Shown here: in pieces, positions 9,035-18,134 of the stretch
Layout: each line of letters opens with the position of its first letter
Position numbering within the stretch: the stretch's first letter is position 1
Assembly: GCF_003583765.1 (NCBI RefSeq)
Contig: NZ_QXQA01000003.1
Span: forward strand, 299,496 to 363,495
Source of the DNA: Paenibacillus nanensis
GTDB taxonomy: Bacteria > Bacillota > Bacilli > Paenibacillales > Paenibacillaceae
DNA: 64,000 bases
Direction: 5' to 3'
The notes under the pieces: model-generated
What the model was told of the DNA's origin: nothing
Seen by the model: only the letters and a program-made list of their open reading frames with translations
The model's database searches: none
Made by a program: the position numbers and the translations under genes

Positions 9035-9556
9035 ATGGAGGAATTGATCCAATTTTTGATGAAAAACTTCTATTTTGTCCTATTCGCGCTGTTTATTCTG
9101 TCTCGTTTCCTGGGGAAGTCCAAAGGGAAAGAAAATGAACCGCGAATGCCTAGCTTTGGCGGAGAAGAGCAAGAGCATTCCGGCAGGCCGGATAAGACGC
9201 AAGCAAGGGTCCGACAGGAGACGGCGCATAGGGGCAACCAAAGCGCCCCGCAGCAGACCGTTTACCGGTCCAGCCTGGAGTCGGCGCGGCCTGAACCGGA
9301 GGGCGGGTTCGCAAGTCCAGAGCTTGATCCTTACGCTGACAAGGCGGGACAAAAGCGCCAGAAAGGCGCGGGCGGCGCTGCCAATCCTGCCGACAAGCGT
9401 AGGCCCTCGTTCGCCAGCTTAGGATCGGAAGCAAGCCGGTCTGAGGTGCCAGTCCCTGAGGCGGGCAAGAGATTAACAAAGCAAGAGCTTCGCAACGCGT
9501 TTATTTGGTCGGAGGTGCTCGGACCTCCGAAGGCGAAACGAAGCTACCGCAAATAA
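9035..9556 (+). CDS. Small membrane-anchored protein, third gene of the flotillin operon
   Basis: A 173-residue protein with one N-terminal membrane segment (FLMKNFYFVLFALFILSRFLG) followed by a long, low-complexity, hydrophilic region rich in Gly, Pro, Gln, Arg and Lys. It ends in a short ordered-looking C-terminus (LTKQELRNAFIWSEVLGPPKA). RBS GGAGGTG precedes the ATG. It is in the position of B. subtilis yqfB but I cannot claim homology. The C-terminal motif may be the conserved functional part, with the middle acting as a disordered tether. A terminator follows directly. Confidence 0.75.
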   Translation: MEELIQFLMKNFYFVLFALFILSRFLGKSKGKENEPRMPSFGGEEQEHSGRPDKTQARVRQETAHRGNQSAPQQTVYRSSLESARPEPEGGFASPELDPYADKAGQKRQKGAGGAANPADKRRPSFASLGSEASRSEVPVPEAGKRLTKQELRNAFIWSEVLGPPKAKRSYRK

Positions 9557-9607
9557 GAGAAGGCTTTTGTTCTACGGACTGCGTAGGGCAAGAGCCTTCT
9601 TTTTTTG
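9557..9607 (+). terminator. Terminator of the nfeD-floA operon
   Basis: AGAAGGCT pairs with AGCCTTCT, with an inner TCTACG/CGTAGG helix, followed by TTTTTTT. It immediately follows the stop at 9556. Confidence 0.9.
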
Positions 9608-9717
9608 TTGGGAGCTCTGTTTTTTACAGGCTGCCTCATAAATAGGCGGGCGATAGCATATTTTGGTATAGCACATCTATCGCCAACAGTGTCTTTTGAG
9701 GAGGTCAAAGCTCATCT

Positions 9718-9996
9718 ATGCGCCAATTGAAACGAAAATTCCGTAAGCTTACGGCGGAGCTGCTCGATATGCCGCAAGATGTCGTCTATGACTTGCCTCG
9801 GCTGACGATGATCGGAGACCGGCAGTTATATATTGAAAATCATCGCGGCGTCTTGCACTTCTCCAGTGACCGCCTTCGTCTCGCCCTCAGCAAAGGGCAG
9901 TTAGAAGTGACGGGTAGCTCGCTTGTCATACGCACGATTTGGACGGAGGAAGTGTTTATCGAAGGCATCATTACGAATATACAGCTGCTTCCATAA
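9718..9996 (+). CDS. yqfC: Sporulation protein YqfC
   Basis: A 92-residue YabP/YqfC-family protein (MRQLKRKFRKLTAELLDMPQ, then LTMIGDRQLYIENHRGV), matching the usual length. In B. subtilis yqfC and yqfD are mother-cell genes made under sigma-E. Upstream, TCATAAAT and CATATTTT (9636-9664) have roughly sigma-E-like spacing, and an inverted repeat GGCGATAG/CTATCGCC (9649-9684) overlaps it; both regulatory readings are tentative. RBS GAGGAGGT is about 11 bases before the ATG. The gene is separated from the flotillin operon by a terminator and pairs with yqfD 27 bases downstream. Confidence 0.92.
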   Translation: MRQLKRKFRKLTAELLDMPQDVVYDLPRLTMIGDRQLYIENHRGVLHFSSDRLRLALSKGQLEVTGSSLVIRTIWTEEVFIEGIITNIQLLP

Positions 9997-10023
9997 CGGA
10001 TTGAGGTAGAGGAGGAGAATGCG

Positions 10024-11217
10024 TTGAAAGGACAAGGTTTATTATGGTTGAGGGGAGTCGTAGTCGTAGAGGCGCGAGGCGGCTCGCCGGAGGAGCTGGT
10101 GAACAGGGCGATGGCGGGAGGCCTTGCTCTGTCCGGCATTCGTTGGACAAGCGGGGGTCAGCTGCAATTTGAATTGACGATCAGCGATTTTTTTCGCTTG
10201 CGTCCATATTTGAAGCAGACAGGCTGTCGGATTCATGTTACGGAACGAAGGGGGCTGCCGTTCTGGCTGGTGAAAGCCGAAAAACGAATATGGTTTACAG
10301 GCGGAATTGTATTGTTTTTCGCTATCATCTTTATGCTTTCATCGCTTGTATGGACCATCGAGGTGGAAGGGAACGAGAAGCTGTCGAAGGAACAGATCTT
10401 GCAGGCAGCCAAGCAAGAAGGGCTGTTCCCGATGCAGTGGTCGTTCCGCCTGCAGAATACGGATATCCTTTCAAAGAAGCTGGTCACCGCGCTGCCCGGC
10501 ACAACCTGGGTAGGGGTTGAGAAGCAAGGCACGAAAGTGAAAATTCAAGTTGTGGAAATGACGGTTCCCGAGCAGAAGGATTTACAAAACCCGCGTGACT
10601 TGGTCGCTTCGGCCGATGGTGTCGTGACGCAAATTATTGCCGAGGCGGGCAAACCGGTCGTCAAAAAAAATACGCGCGTAAAAAAAGGACAAACCTTAAT
10701 CTCCGGTATTATCGGCTCCGAAACCAATTCGCGCACGGTTGTCGCCAAAGGGCTCGTCAGAGGTCTGGTCTGGTATGAATTCCGGATTCAAACGCCGCTG
10801 AAGCAATCGGTCAAGGTCTATACGGGCGAGAAAAAAACAAAGTGGTACGCGGTTATCGGAGACCGCGCGCTTCAGCTGAGCGGCTATGGGAAGGACGGAT
10901 TCGCGAATTCCGAAACGATCGACCGGCTGGAACGGTTCTCTTGGAGAAACCTGTCGCTGCCGATCGGGCGGATGAAGGAGACGGTGCTTGAGACCGAGCT
11001 GCAGGAGCGAACGCTGTCCGCTGAGGAAGCGAAGAGCGTCGGATTACTGCAGGCGAGAGCGGAGGCAATCGAAAAAGCGGGAAGCGACGCGGTCATCGTA
11101 AGTGAAATTGTTTTGCATGAAAAGACGGAGAATGGTAAAGTTTATATGGAAGTTCTTTTTGAAGTAGAGCAATCGATGGCCGAAGAAAAGCCAATAGTCC
11201 AGATGCAGGGAGACTGA
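10024..11217 (+). CDS. yqfD: Sporulation protein YqfD
   Basis: A 397-residue YqfD-family protein. An N-terminal cytosolic domain (about 1-85) is followed by a transmembrane helix (IWFTGGIVLFFAIIFMLSSLVW, about 90-111) and a POTRA/FtsQ-like segment (VEGNEKLSKEQILQAAKQEG). A large extracytoplasmic region with the conserved ADGVVTQIIAEAGKPVVKKN motif completes it. It is made with yqfC during sporulation in B. subtilis; molecular function is unknown. Start is TTG with GAGGAGGAG 5 bases upstream. phoH begins 3 bases after its stop. Confidence 0.93.
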   Translation: MKGQGLLWLRGVVVVEARGGSPEELVNRAMAGGLALSGIRWTSGGQLQFELTISDFFRLRPYLKQTGCRIHVTERRGLPFWLVKAEKRIWFTGGIVLFFAIIFMLSSLVWTIEVEGNEKLSKEQILQAAKQEGLFPMQWSFRLQNTDILSKKLVTALPGTTWVGVEKQGTKVKIQVVEMTVPEQKDLQNPRDLVASADGVVTQIIAEAGKPVVKKNTRVKKGQTLISGIIGSETNSRTVVAKGLVRGLVWYEFRIQTPLKQSVKVYTGEKKTKWYAVIGDRALQLSGYGKDGFANSETIDRLERFSWRNLSLPIGRMKETVLETELQERTLSAEEAKSVGLLQARAEAIEKAGSDAVIVSEIVLHEKTENGKVYMEVLFEVEQSMAEEKPIVQMQGD

Positions 11218-11220
11218 GTA

Positions 11221-12189
11221 TTGTTGCAAAACGAATCGATCACGATTAGAATTCCACTCGAGAACGCGACTGAAGGGATGGCTGTATTCGGGCCTCAGGA
11301 TAGGTTCTTAAGGCTGGTTGAAGACAGTGTCGAATCTACGATTTCGTCAAGAGAAGCGGAGATTGTCATAACGGGACCTGCGAAGGAAACCGAATCGCTG
11401 GAGCAGCTGTACCGGGTATTGCTGCAGCTTGTCCGCGGCGGCTACAATCCAACGGAGCGCGATGTCGCCTACGCCTTGGAGCTGGCGCGCCATATGCAGG
11501 CGGAGGAATTGCTCGACCTGTTCAAGAAAGAAGTGGCGACAACCTACCGCGGCAAAAAAATTATGGTCAAAACGATCGGACAGCGCCACTACGTCAAGAC
11601 GATTCGTAAAAAGGACATCGTGTTCGGCATCGGTCCCGCTGGTACGGGGAAAACGTACCTCGCCGTTGTGCTGGCCGTTACGGCGCTAAAGGAAGGCTCC
11701 GTTAAGCGGATCATTTTAACTAGACCTGCCGTAGAAGCGGGCGAAAATCTCGGGTTTCTGCCCGGCGATTTGCAGGAGAAGGTGGATCCTTACTTAAGAC
11801 CGCTGTACGATGCGCTTCACGACGTCCTCGGACCGGATCAAACCGTAAAGGCGATGGAGCGGGGCTTGATCGAAATCGCGCCGCTAGCCTATATGCGGGG
11901 CCGGACGTTGGACGACTCTTTTATTATTTTGGACGAGGCTCAGAACACGACGCCGGAACAGATGAAGATGTTCCTTACGCGCCTTGGATTCGGTTCGAAG
12001 ATGGTCGTAACGGGCGACGTGACGCAAATCGATTTGCCGAGAGGCAAAACCTCGGGACTGATCGAGGCGCAGCGCATTCTGAAAAACATCGAGGAGATCG
12101 GCTTAATCTACTTCACCGAAGGGGATGTCGTCCGTCACAGTCTCGTTCAAAAAATTATTATGGCTTATGACCGGGATGCAGAAAAATAA
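11221..12189 (+). CDS. phoH: PhoH-like ATPase
   Basis: A 322-residue PhoH-family P-loop ATPase. Walker A is GPAGTGKT at residues 138-145 and Walker B FIILDEAQ near 234-241. An N-terminal KH-like region precedes the ATPase domain. PhoH proteins are RNA-associated ATPases that usually neighbour ybeY, as they do here. Two adjacent TTG codons (11221, 11224) follow CAGGGAGA; either may start translation. It lies 3 bases after yqfD and 24 before pgpH, so it belongs to the long yqfC-to-era transcript or a sub-unit of it. Confidence 0.95.
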   Translation: MLQNESITIRIPLENATEGMAVFGPQDRFLRLVEDSVESTISSREAEIVITGPAKETESLEQLYRVLLQLVRGGYNPTERDVAYALELARHMQAEELLDLFKKEVATTYRGKKIMVKTIGQRHYVKTIRKKDIVFGIGPAGTGKTYLAVVLAVTALKEGSVKRIILTRPAVEAGENLGFLPGDLQEKVDPYLRPLYDALHDVLGPDQTVKAMERGLIEIAPLAYMRGRTLDDSFIILDEAQNTTPEQMKMFLTRLGFGSKMVVTGDVTQIDLPRGKTSGLIEAQRILKNIEEIGLIYFTEGDVVRHSLVQKIIMAYDRDAEK

Positions 12190-12213
12190 AGTCTAGAGAG
12201 GAAGGATTGCCGC

Positions 12214-14460
12214 ATGAACCAGAACGGAGCCAGCAAACAGGGAAGCGCTAAACCGGCCGCAAAGCAGGGTTGGAGGCAGAGTCCCGCCGCCAGATGGTTG
12301 CTCATGGTCTTGTTCGTGCTGCTTTTTTACTTTAGTCTAGCGCCGCATGTGATTCCGGAAACGTACGATATATCCGAAGGGTCCATCAGCGAAAAAGATA
12401 TTAAGGCGCCGTTTCAGATCCGCGACGAAAAAGCGACCCGGCAGGCCGAAGAAAAAGCGGCCAGCCAGGTTGAAGATATTTATAACATTGTGTTCCTCAA
12501 AAACGATGCGCTGGTAGAGCAGATCCTGTACCGGATCGAACAGCTCAATATGGATGATCAAGTCACAAAGGAAGATAAGATCGAAATCTACCGCACCGAA
12601 ATTCCTCGCCGCTATGTGGATTATATCGATCAATTCGTAAAGGCGAATAAAGGGGATGGCACCTACAACGATACGCTGCTCGATGAGATGGCGTCGGTTG
12701 CGAAGGAGCAGCAGTATACCATTCCGGAAGAAACATTCTACAAGATGCCTCAGCTCACCACGGAGCAGCTGCAGGAAATGCGGCAGGTTGCGCGGGAAAT
12801 CGTGCGAAAGCTGACCACGGAGCAGCTGAGGGAAGCGGATACGGCGCGGACGCAAGTTGCCGAGCTGGTCAACGCGAGCTCGATCTCGAACCGGACGGCG
12901 AGAGAGATTGTGCAGGAGCTTGCGCGGTTCGCCATTATGCCGAACAAATTCCTGGACCAGGAAGCGACGGAAGAGGCTAGAGTGCTGGCGAAGCAAAATA
13001 CGACGCCGGTCGTGTTCAACGAAGGAGACGTTATCGTCAAACGAGGCGAGACGATTACGCCGGATTTGTACAAGCTGTTGTCCGACTCCAATCTTTTGCA
13101 GGACAAGAAGCATTATTGGCCGCAAGCCGGCTTACTGATCCTCTCCCTGATGTTTGTCGTCGTCCTCTACGCTTATTTGCAACAATCAGGCGGGATCGGC
13201 GGACATAAGCCGAAATACGGAAACGCTCAGCTGCTGATGCTATGGCTCATCTTTTTTATTAATATCATCATCATTCAGATCACGGCATTAACGCAGACCG
13301 ATACGGCGCAATACGCGGGCTACTTAGTGCCGGCCGCTCTGGGAACGATGCTGATCACGCTTCTGCTGGATCTTCATTTGGCTATCATCAGCTCTTTTAT
13401 TTTTTCGATTATGGGCAGCGTTATCCTTAACACGGCTTCCAATCAGTTGTTTGATTTCAAGTTCGGATTTTTCATTATCGTCGTTTCGCTGGCTTCCGTT
13501 TTCTCGATCCACCGGGCAAGCCAGCGCTCTACGATTTTGAAAGCGGGCATTATGGTCAGCTTGTTCGGTTCTCTATCGGTAATCGCCGTGCTCATGCTGA
13601 CCGAGCAATTGGAACGTATGCCTTTCATCTATTCGGTCGCATTCGCCTTTGCCAGCGGCCTGCTGACCGCGGTGCTTGTTATCGGACTCATGCCGTTTTT
13701 TGAAGTGACCTTCGGCATATTGTCCGCTCTTAAGCTGGTGGAGCTGTCGAATCCGAATCACCCGCTCCTGCGGAAGCTGCTCACCGAAACGCCCGGCACT
13801 TACCATCACAGCGTCATGGTCGGCAATTTGTCCGAAGCGGCGGCGGAGGCGATCGGCGCGGACGGCTTGTTATGCCGCGTCGGCTCGTTCTACCATGATA
13901 TCGGCAAGACGAAGCGTCCGAATTATTTTATCGAGAATCAGTCGAATGTCGAAAATCCGCATGATACGATTGATCCGAAGCTTAGCAAATCGATTATCGT
14001 CGCGCATGCAAGCGACGGTGTCGAGATGTTGAAGGCGCATAATATTCCGAAGCAGATTCGAGATATTGCCGAGCAGCATCATGGGACAACATCGCTGAAG
14101 TACTTTTATCACAAAGCGTTGAAGCAAGCGGAGGAGCAAGGTGTGGAGCCTGCGTTTACGGAAGACGATTTCCGGTACCCTGGGCCGAAGGCGCAGTCGA
14201 AGGAAGCCGCGGTCGTCGGCATTGCGGATTGCGTGGAAGCGGCGGTTCGCAGCTTGCGCAACCCGACCGTCGAGCAAGTTGAAGCGATGATCCACAAAAT
14301 CATTAAAAGCCGCCTCGACGACAATCAATATAACGAATGTGACTTGACATTAAAGGAATTGGATAAGGTAGCCCAATCGCTGAAGGAAAGCGTAATCGGC
14401 ATATTCCATTCCCGCATTGAATATCCGGATGATGTGAAGACGAAGGAGCGTACGAATTAG
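12214..14460 (+). CDS. pgpH: 7TM-HD cyclic di-AMP phosphodiesterase PgpH
   Basis: A 748-residue 7TMR-HD protein (YqfF/PgpH), which hydrolyses c-di-AMP at the membrane. One transmembrane helix (about 28-48) precedes a large extracytoplasmic domain (about 50-290); a block of transmembrane helices (about 305-490) and a C-terminal HD domain follow. The metal-binding residues are visible as TYHHSVMVGN (His531/532) and YHDIGKTKRP (His-Asp near 561-562). Start ATG has GAGAGGAAGG upstream. It ends 1 base before ybeY, so the two are tightly coupled. Confidence 0.95.
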   Translation: MNQNGASKQGSAKPAAKQGWRQSPAARWLLMVLFVLLFYFSLAPHVIPETYDISEGSISEKDIKAPFQIRDEKATRQAEEKAASQVEDIYNIVFLKNDALVEQILYRIEQLNMDDQVTKEDKIEIYRTEIPRRYVDYIDQFVKANKGDGTYNDTLLDEMASVAKEQQYTIPEETFYKMPQLTTEQLQEMRQVAREIVRKLTTEQLREADTARTQVAELVNASSISNRTAREIVQELARFAIMPNKFLDQEATEEARVLAKQNTTPVVFNEGDVIVKRGETITPDLYKLLSDSNLLQDKKHYWPQAGLLILSLMFVVVLYAYLQQSGGIGGHKPKYGNAQLLMLWLIFFINIIIIQITALTQTDTAQYAGYLVPAALGTMLITLLLDLHLAIISSFIFSIMGSVILNTASNQLFDFKFGFFIIVVSLASVFSIHRASQRSTILKAGIMVSLFGSLSVIAVLMLTEQLERMPFIYSVAFAFASGLLTAVLVIGLMPFFEVTFGILSALKLVELSNPNHPLLRKLLTETPGTYHHSVMVGNLSEAAAEAIGADGLLCRVGSFYHDIGKTKRPNYFIENQSNVENPHDTIDPKLSKSIIVAHASDGVEMLKAHNIPKQIRDIAEQHHGTTSLKYFYHKALKQAEEQGVEPAFTEDDFRYPGPKAQSKEAAVVGIADCVEAAVRSLRNPTVEQVEAMIHKIIKSRLDDNQYNECDLTLKELDKVAQSLKESVIGIFHSRIEYPDDVKTKERTN

Positions 14461-14461
14461 C

Positions 14462-14959
14462 ATGAGCTTGCAACTGGACTACAGCAATGAACAGAATAAG
14501 GTGGATATTCCGGACGCTTGGATAGACAAGCTGTCCGAGCTGCTTAAGCTGGCAGGAGAAGCGGAAGGGCTGACGGATGGCGAAGTGACGTTAACCTTCG
14601 TGGACGACGAGGAGATCCATGAGCTTAACCGGGAGTACCGCGGCATTGACCGCCCAACCGATGTGCTCTCCTTCGCGATGCAGGACGAAGGCACCGAAGA
14701 GCTGGACATCATTTTCGAGGTGGAGAGCGAGGATGAAGCCGATCCGATATCGGGTATGCTCGGCGACATTATCATTTCGGCCGAACGGGCGCTGGCGCAA
14801 AGCGAAGAGTATGGCCATTCGCTGGAGAGGGAGATCGGATTTTTGTTCGTCCACGGTTTTCTCCATTTGATCGGCTACGATCATCAGGACGAGGAGTCGG
14901 AAGCGGTGATGACCGCCAAGCAGGAAGCGGTGCTGCAGAAAGCGGGATTGACTCGCTGA
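14462..14959 (+). CDS. ybeY: Endoribonuclease YbeY
   Basis: A 165-residue rRNA maturation and quality-control endonuclease. The zinc motif HGFLHLIGYDH is at residues 131-141 with the third ligand in place, and RGIDRPTDVLSFAMQDEG is the conserved central motif. It starts 1 base after the pgpH stop and its TGA overlaps the ATG of dgkA (TGATG), so translation is coupled both ways. Length is typical. Confidence 0.96.
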   Translation: MSLQLDYSNEQNKVDIPDAWIDKLSELLKLAGEAEGLTDGEVTLTFVDDEEIHELNREYRGIDRPTDVLSFAMQDEGTEELDIIFEVESEDEADPISGMLGDIIISAERALAQSEEYGHSLEREIGFLFVHGFLHLIGYDHQDEESEAVMTAKQEAVLQKAGLTR

Positions 14960-15324
14960 TGCGGAAATATGTGCGTAGCGCGATGTATGCCCTTGAAGGA
15001 ATCGCGTTTGCGGTCAAAACGCAGCGGAACTTCCGCTTCCACTGCTTCGCGGCTATTATCGTCGCGGCATTAGGCATCTGGCTGTCGATCAGCCCTGCGC
15101 AGTGGTGCTTGATCATTTTGTCGATCGGGATCGTGATGAGCGCGGAGCTCGTCAATACGGCGATTGAGCAGGCGGTAAATCTCGCGAGTCCGGATGTTCA
15201 TCCGATTGCTAAGGCCGCCAAAGATACGGCTGCGGCCGCCGTGACCGTGGCGGCGCTTGCCGCAGCGGGGATTGGATGTATCGTATTTGGGCCGCCGCTT
15301 TGGCGGCTGTTGTTCGCTTCATAG
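14959..15324 (+). CDS. dgkA: Diacylglycerol/undecaprenol kinase family protein
   Basis: A 121-residue integral membrane kinase of the prokaryotic DagK family. Three hydrophobic helices are visible with the signature SAELVNTAIEQAVNL near residues 54-68. In Gram-positive bacteria this family phosphorylates undecaprenol for cell-wall lipid carrier supply; the choice of substrate here is by family knowledge. The start overlaps the ybeY stop. cdd follows 31 bases later. Confidence 0.93.
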   Translation: MRKYVRSAMYALEGIAFAVKTQRNFRFHCFAAIIVAALGIWLSISPAQWCLIILSIGIVMSAELVNTAIEQAVNLASPDVHPIAKAAKDTAAAAVTVAALAAAGIGCIVFGPPLWRLLFAS

Positions 15325-15355
15325 CGAAAGCTTGTTACTGGAAGGAGAATTTCAT

Positions 15356-15793
15356 TTGGAGTACATAGGATTATCGGATCAATACGTTTCTTTAATGCGC
15401 GCCGCGGAAGTAGCTATGCGGCGCGCTTATGTGCCTTATTCTGGCTTTCAGGTCGGTGCGGCGCTGCTGGATAAAGATGGGCATATTCATTACGGGTGCA
15501 ATGTAGAGAATGCCGCATACGGCCCGACGAATTGCGCGGAACGGACCGCCTTGTTCAGAGCGATAGCCGATGGTCATCCCGCCGGCGAGTTTCAGGCGGT
15601 CGCCGTCATTGGAGACACGGATGGTCCGATCTCGCCATGCGGTATTTGCCGGCAAGTTATGGTGGAGCTTTGCGGGCCGGATATGCCGGTTGTGATGGGC
15701 AACCTAAAGGGAAATTGGACGATTATGACGGTATCGGAGCTGCTGCCAGGCGCTTTTACGCCATCGTCGCTTAATAAGGAGGAACAGGCTTAA
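15356..15793 (+). CDS. cdd: Cytidine deaminase
   Basis: A 145-residue homotetramer-type cytidine deaminase for pyrimidine salvage. The zinc and catalytic motifs are NCAERTALF (Cys and the proton-shuttling Glu) and [10 protein letters not shown] (two Cys). The start is TTG at 15356 with GGAAGGAG 8-9 bases upstream; a longer in-frame reading overlaps dgkA and has no RBS. The last codons carry the RBS (GGAGGA) for era, 2 bases after the stop. Confidence 0.95.
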   Translation: MEYIGLSDQYVSLMRAAEVAMRRAYVPYSGFQVGAALLDKDGHIHYGCNVENAAYGPTNCAERTALFRAIADGHPAGEFQAVAVIGDTDGPISPCGICRQVMVELCGPDMPVVMGNLKGNWTIMTVSELLPGAFTPSSLNKEEQA

Positions 15794-15795
15794 TC

Positions 15796-16722
15796 ATGAG
15801 CAGCATGAATCATAACGGCAGCGATAAGCCGAAGGCGTTCCGGTCCGGATTCGTTGCCATTATCGGCAGGCCGAATGTAGGCAAGTCGACGCTGATGAAC
15901 CATCTGATCGGGCAAAAAATCGCCATTATGTCGGATAAACCGCAAACGACCCGCAACAAAATCCACGGCGTCTATACAACGGAAGATACGCAAATCGTAT
16001 TTCTGGATACGCCGGGTATTCATAAGCCGCAATCCAAGCTGGGCAATTACATGATGCAAACGGCGGAAAGCGCACTTAAAGAGGTGGAGGCCGCTCTGTT
16101 CCTAGTCGACGTATCGGAAGGGATCGGCGGGGGCGACCGTTATATAATCGAGCAGCTGAAAAAGGTGAAAACGCCTGTTTTTCTTGTCATGAACAAAATC
16201 GATAAAGTGACGCCGGAGCAGCTGCTGCCGATGATTACGCAATATAACGAGCTATATCCGTTCGCCGAGATCGTGCCGATATCCGCATTGAACGGCAATA
16301 ATGTGTCGACGCTTCTGGAGCAGCTGACCCGCTATCTTCCGGAAGGGCCGCAATATTATCCGGCGGATCAAGTGACCGACCATCCGGAGCAATTTGTCGT
16401 CGCGGAGCTTATTCGGGAAAAAATTCTTCATATGGCACGCGAGGAGATCCCGCATTCTATAGCGGTCGCCATTGAGGATATGCGCGTGCAGGAGAACGGC
16501 GTCGTTTACATTGGAGCTGTTATTTTTGTGGAACGCGATTCGCAGAAGGGCATTATTATCGGGAAACGCGGCGAGTTTCTGAAAGAAGTCGGCAAGCAGG
16601 CAAGAAGAGATATTGAAGCGCTGCTCGGCTCTAGAACGTTCCTCGAGCTGTGGGTAAAGGTAAAAAAGGATTGGCGCAACCAAGATCGTATTTTGAAGGA
16701 TCTAGGCTTCCGCCACGACTAG
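15796..16722 (+). CDS. era: GTPase Era
   Basis: A 308-residue 16S rRNA-binding GTPase for 30S assembly. G1 is GRPNVGKST at 24-32, G3 DTPGIH and G4 NKID are present. The C-terminal KH domain contains the [22 protein letters not shown]-binding motif. Start ATG at 15796 is preceded by GGAGGA in the cdd tail; a second ATG at 15805 is possible. Position after dgkA-cdd matches B. subtilis. Confidence 0.97.
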   Translation: MSSMNHNGSDKPKAFRSGFVAIIGRPNVGKSTLMNHLIGQKIAIMSDKPQTTRNKIHGVYTTEDTQIVFLDTPGIHKPQSKLGNYMMQTAESALKEVEAALFLVDVSEGIGGGDRYIIEQLKKVKTPVFLVMNKIDKVTPEQLLPMITQYNELYPFAEIVPISALNGNNVSTLLEQLTRYLPEGPQYYPADQVTDHPEQFVVAELIREKILHMAREEIPHSIAVAIEDMRVQENGVVYIGAVIFVERDSQKGIIIGKRGEFLKEVGKQARRDIEALLGSRTFLELWVKVKKDWRNQDRILKDLGFRHD

Positions 16723-16862
16723 TCCACTCAGCCTTGAACATATGTAAAGCGTATTATTCTATCCGGCAACAATAGAAGTTTTTCCATGGATACTTTCTTG
16801 TCTTCTTCGCATCCTAAGACTGTCTGGAGCAACATTTCCGAGGCGGAAAGGGATGAATACGA

Positions 16863-17015
16863 ATGCGAGATTTTTCGTGGAAGTATTTTACGTTGACCGG
16901 GGATGTCGAATCTTTCATGCTGTATAAGGAAATGGATCGGTACAAATCGTCCGAACATCCCGACGATTCGATCGGGTATGACGATGAACTTGCGGCATTA
17001 GACGATCAAGATTAG
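16863..17015 (+). CDS. yqzL: YqzL family small protein
   Basis: A 50-residue small protein beginning MRDFSWKYFTLTGDVESFML and continuing YKEMDR, with an acidic tail. The N-terminal pattern D-F-x-W-K-x-F-x-x-T-G and the position between era and recO match B. subtilis YqzL. RBS GAAAGGGA precedes the ATG by about 10 bases. Function unknown. The 140-base gap upstream holds a possible weak promoter (TTGAAC, 17 bases, TTCTAT at 16734-16762) and nothing else I can support. Confidence 0.8.
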   Translation: MRDFSWKYFTLTGDVESFMLYKEMDRYKSSEHPDDSIGYDDELAALDDQD

Positions 17016-17048
17016 GAATGGGCTTTTTTTCATGGGGGAGACGCCGAT

Positions 17049-17792
17049 ATGCTTTATCGCGTAGAAGGAATCGTAATCCGCAGCATGGATTATGGGGAAA
17101 GCAACAAAATTGTGACGCTCCTTACGAAAACAAACGGAAAAGCGGGCGTGCTGATCCGCGGCGCCAAAAAGGTAAAAAGCAGGCATTCGTCGCTGGCGCA
17201 GCCGTTCACGTATGGAGAATACCAATATTTTCGAAGCTCCGGCCTAGGGACCCTTAATCATGGTGAGATTATTGAATCTCACCATGATTTGCGTATGCAC
17301 CTGGATCTATCCGCCTACGCTTCTTATGCTGCCGAGCTGACGGACAGAACGCTGCAGGAGGAAGAGCCAAGCGGCTTCTATTTTGAGCAGTTAAAGGCAT
17401 GCTTGTCTGCTCTGGGCGAAGGCAAAGACCCTCAAATTGTGACGAATCTGTACGAGATGCGGGTACTGGATCTCGCCGGTTATGCGCCGGAGCTTGAGGA
17501 ATGCGTATCATGCGGCAATCGGGTAGGTCCGTTCAAGCTGTCCGCGCATGCAGGCGGCATCTTATGCACGAGATGCGGCAGCCGCGATCCCTCTGCTTCC
17601 CAGTTGACCGAAGGCGCCTATAAGCTGCTGCGGCTGTTTAAAGGAATGGATATGCGGAGGCTTGGATCGATCGCCGTTAAGCCTGAGACGAAGGCTGAGC
17701 TTAAGCTACATATGAGAGCGCTGATGGATGCGCAGCTCGGGCTGCATTTGAAATCGCGAAATTTTCTCGATCAGCTGGATAAATTGGTTTGA
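17049..17792 (+). CDS. recO: DNA repair protein RecO
   Basis: A 247-residue RecO. It promotes RecA loading on SSB-coated ssDNA with RecR and mediates strand annealing. An N-terminal OB fold (MLYRVEGIVIRSMDYGESNK) is followed by a helical domain with a zinc-finger pair, CVSCGNRV and CTRCGS. RBS GGGGGAG is about 9 bases upstream. The -35 element of the glyQS promoter overlaps its stop codon. Confidence 0.96.
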   Translation: MLYRVEGIVIRSMDYGESNKIVTLLTKTNGKAGVLIRGAKKVKSRHSSLAQPFTYGEYQYFRSSGLGTLNHGEIIESHHDLRMHLDLSAYASYAAELTDRTLQEEEPSGFYFEQLKACLSALGEGKDPQIVTNLYEMRVLDLAGYAPELEECVSCGNRVGPFKLSAHAGGILCTRCGSRDPSASQLTEGAYKLLRLFKGMDMRRLGSIAVKPETKAELKLHMRALMDAQLGLHLKSRNFLDQLDKLV

Positions 17793-17817
17793 CTTTTGGA
17801 TGGGTTAAGCATACAAT
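17789..17817 (+). promoter_or_regulatory. Sigma-A promoter of glyQS
   Basis: TTGACT, 17 bases, TACAAT, overlapping the recO stop and just ahead of the T-box leader. Confidence 0.75.
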
Positions 17818-17823
17818 ATAAAA

Positions 17824-18067
17824 TTATGAATATTGGACAATGATGGAGAAAGTAGCATGACATGTCGACGGACGCAGCGAATCGGGGGGAGTGGAAGCCC
17901 GGTGGGACAGTCAATGCGAAAGGCGCTCCGGAGTCCAGTCCTAACAAAGCGGATTATCCTTATGAGCTTTTGACGATTTTTAAGGGTAATCAAGTAGGGT
18001 GGAACCGCGGGAATATCAACTCTCGTCCCTACGTCTGAGGAGCAGACGTAGAGGCGGGAGTTTTTTG
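17824..18067 (+). promoter_or_regulatory. T-box leader riboswitch of glyQS
   Basis: An untranslated leader with the canonical T-box sequence AGGGTGGAACCGCGG at 17996-18010. It is followed by a strong terminator: AACTCTCGTCCCTACGTCTG pairs with CAGACGTAGAGGCGGGAGTT, then TTTTTT. Uncharged tRNA-Gly should stabilise the antiterminator and permit glyQS transcription. Glycine specificity is inferred from the downstream gene; I did not resolve the specifier codon. Confidence 0.92.
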
Positions 18068-18134
18068 TCATGCCATGCCGATACAACCATGCTCTTAATC
18101 TTAAACGATTAAATAAAAGAAGGAGTCGAGCAGA

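Noticed and set aside
9649..9684. Riboswitch upstream of yqfC
   Set aside because: The inverted repeat GGCGATAG/CTATCGCC is present, but no known aptamer features are seen; a protein-binding site is as likely.
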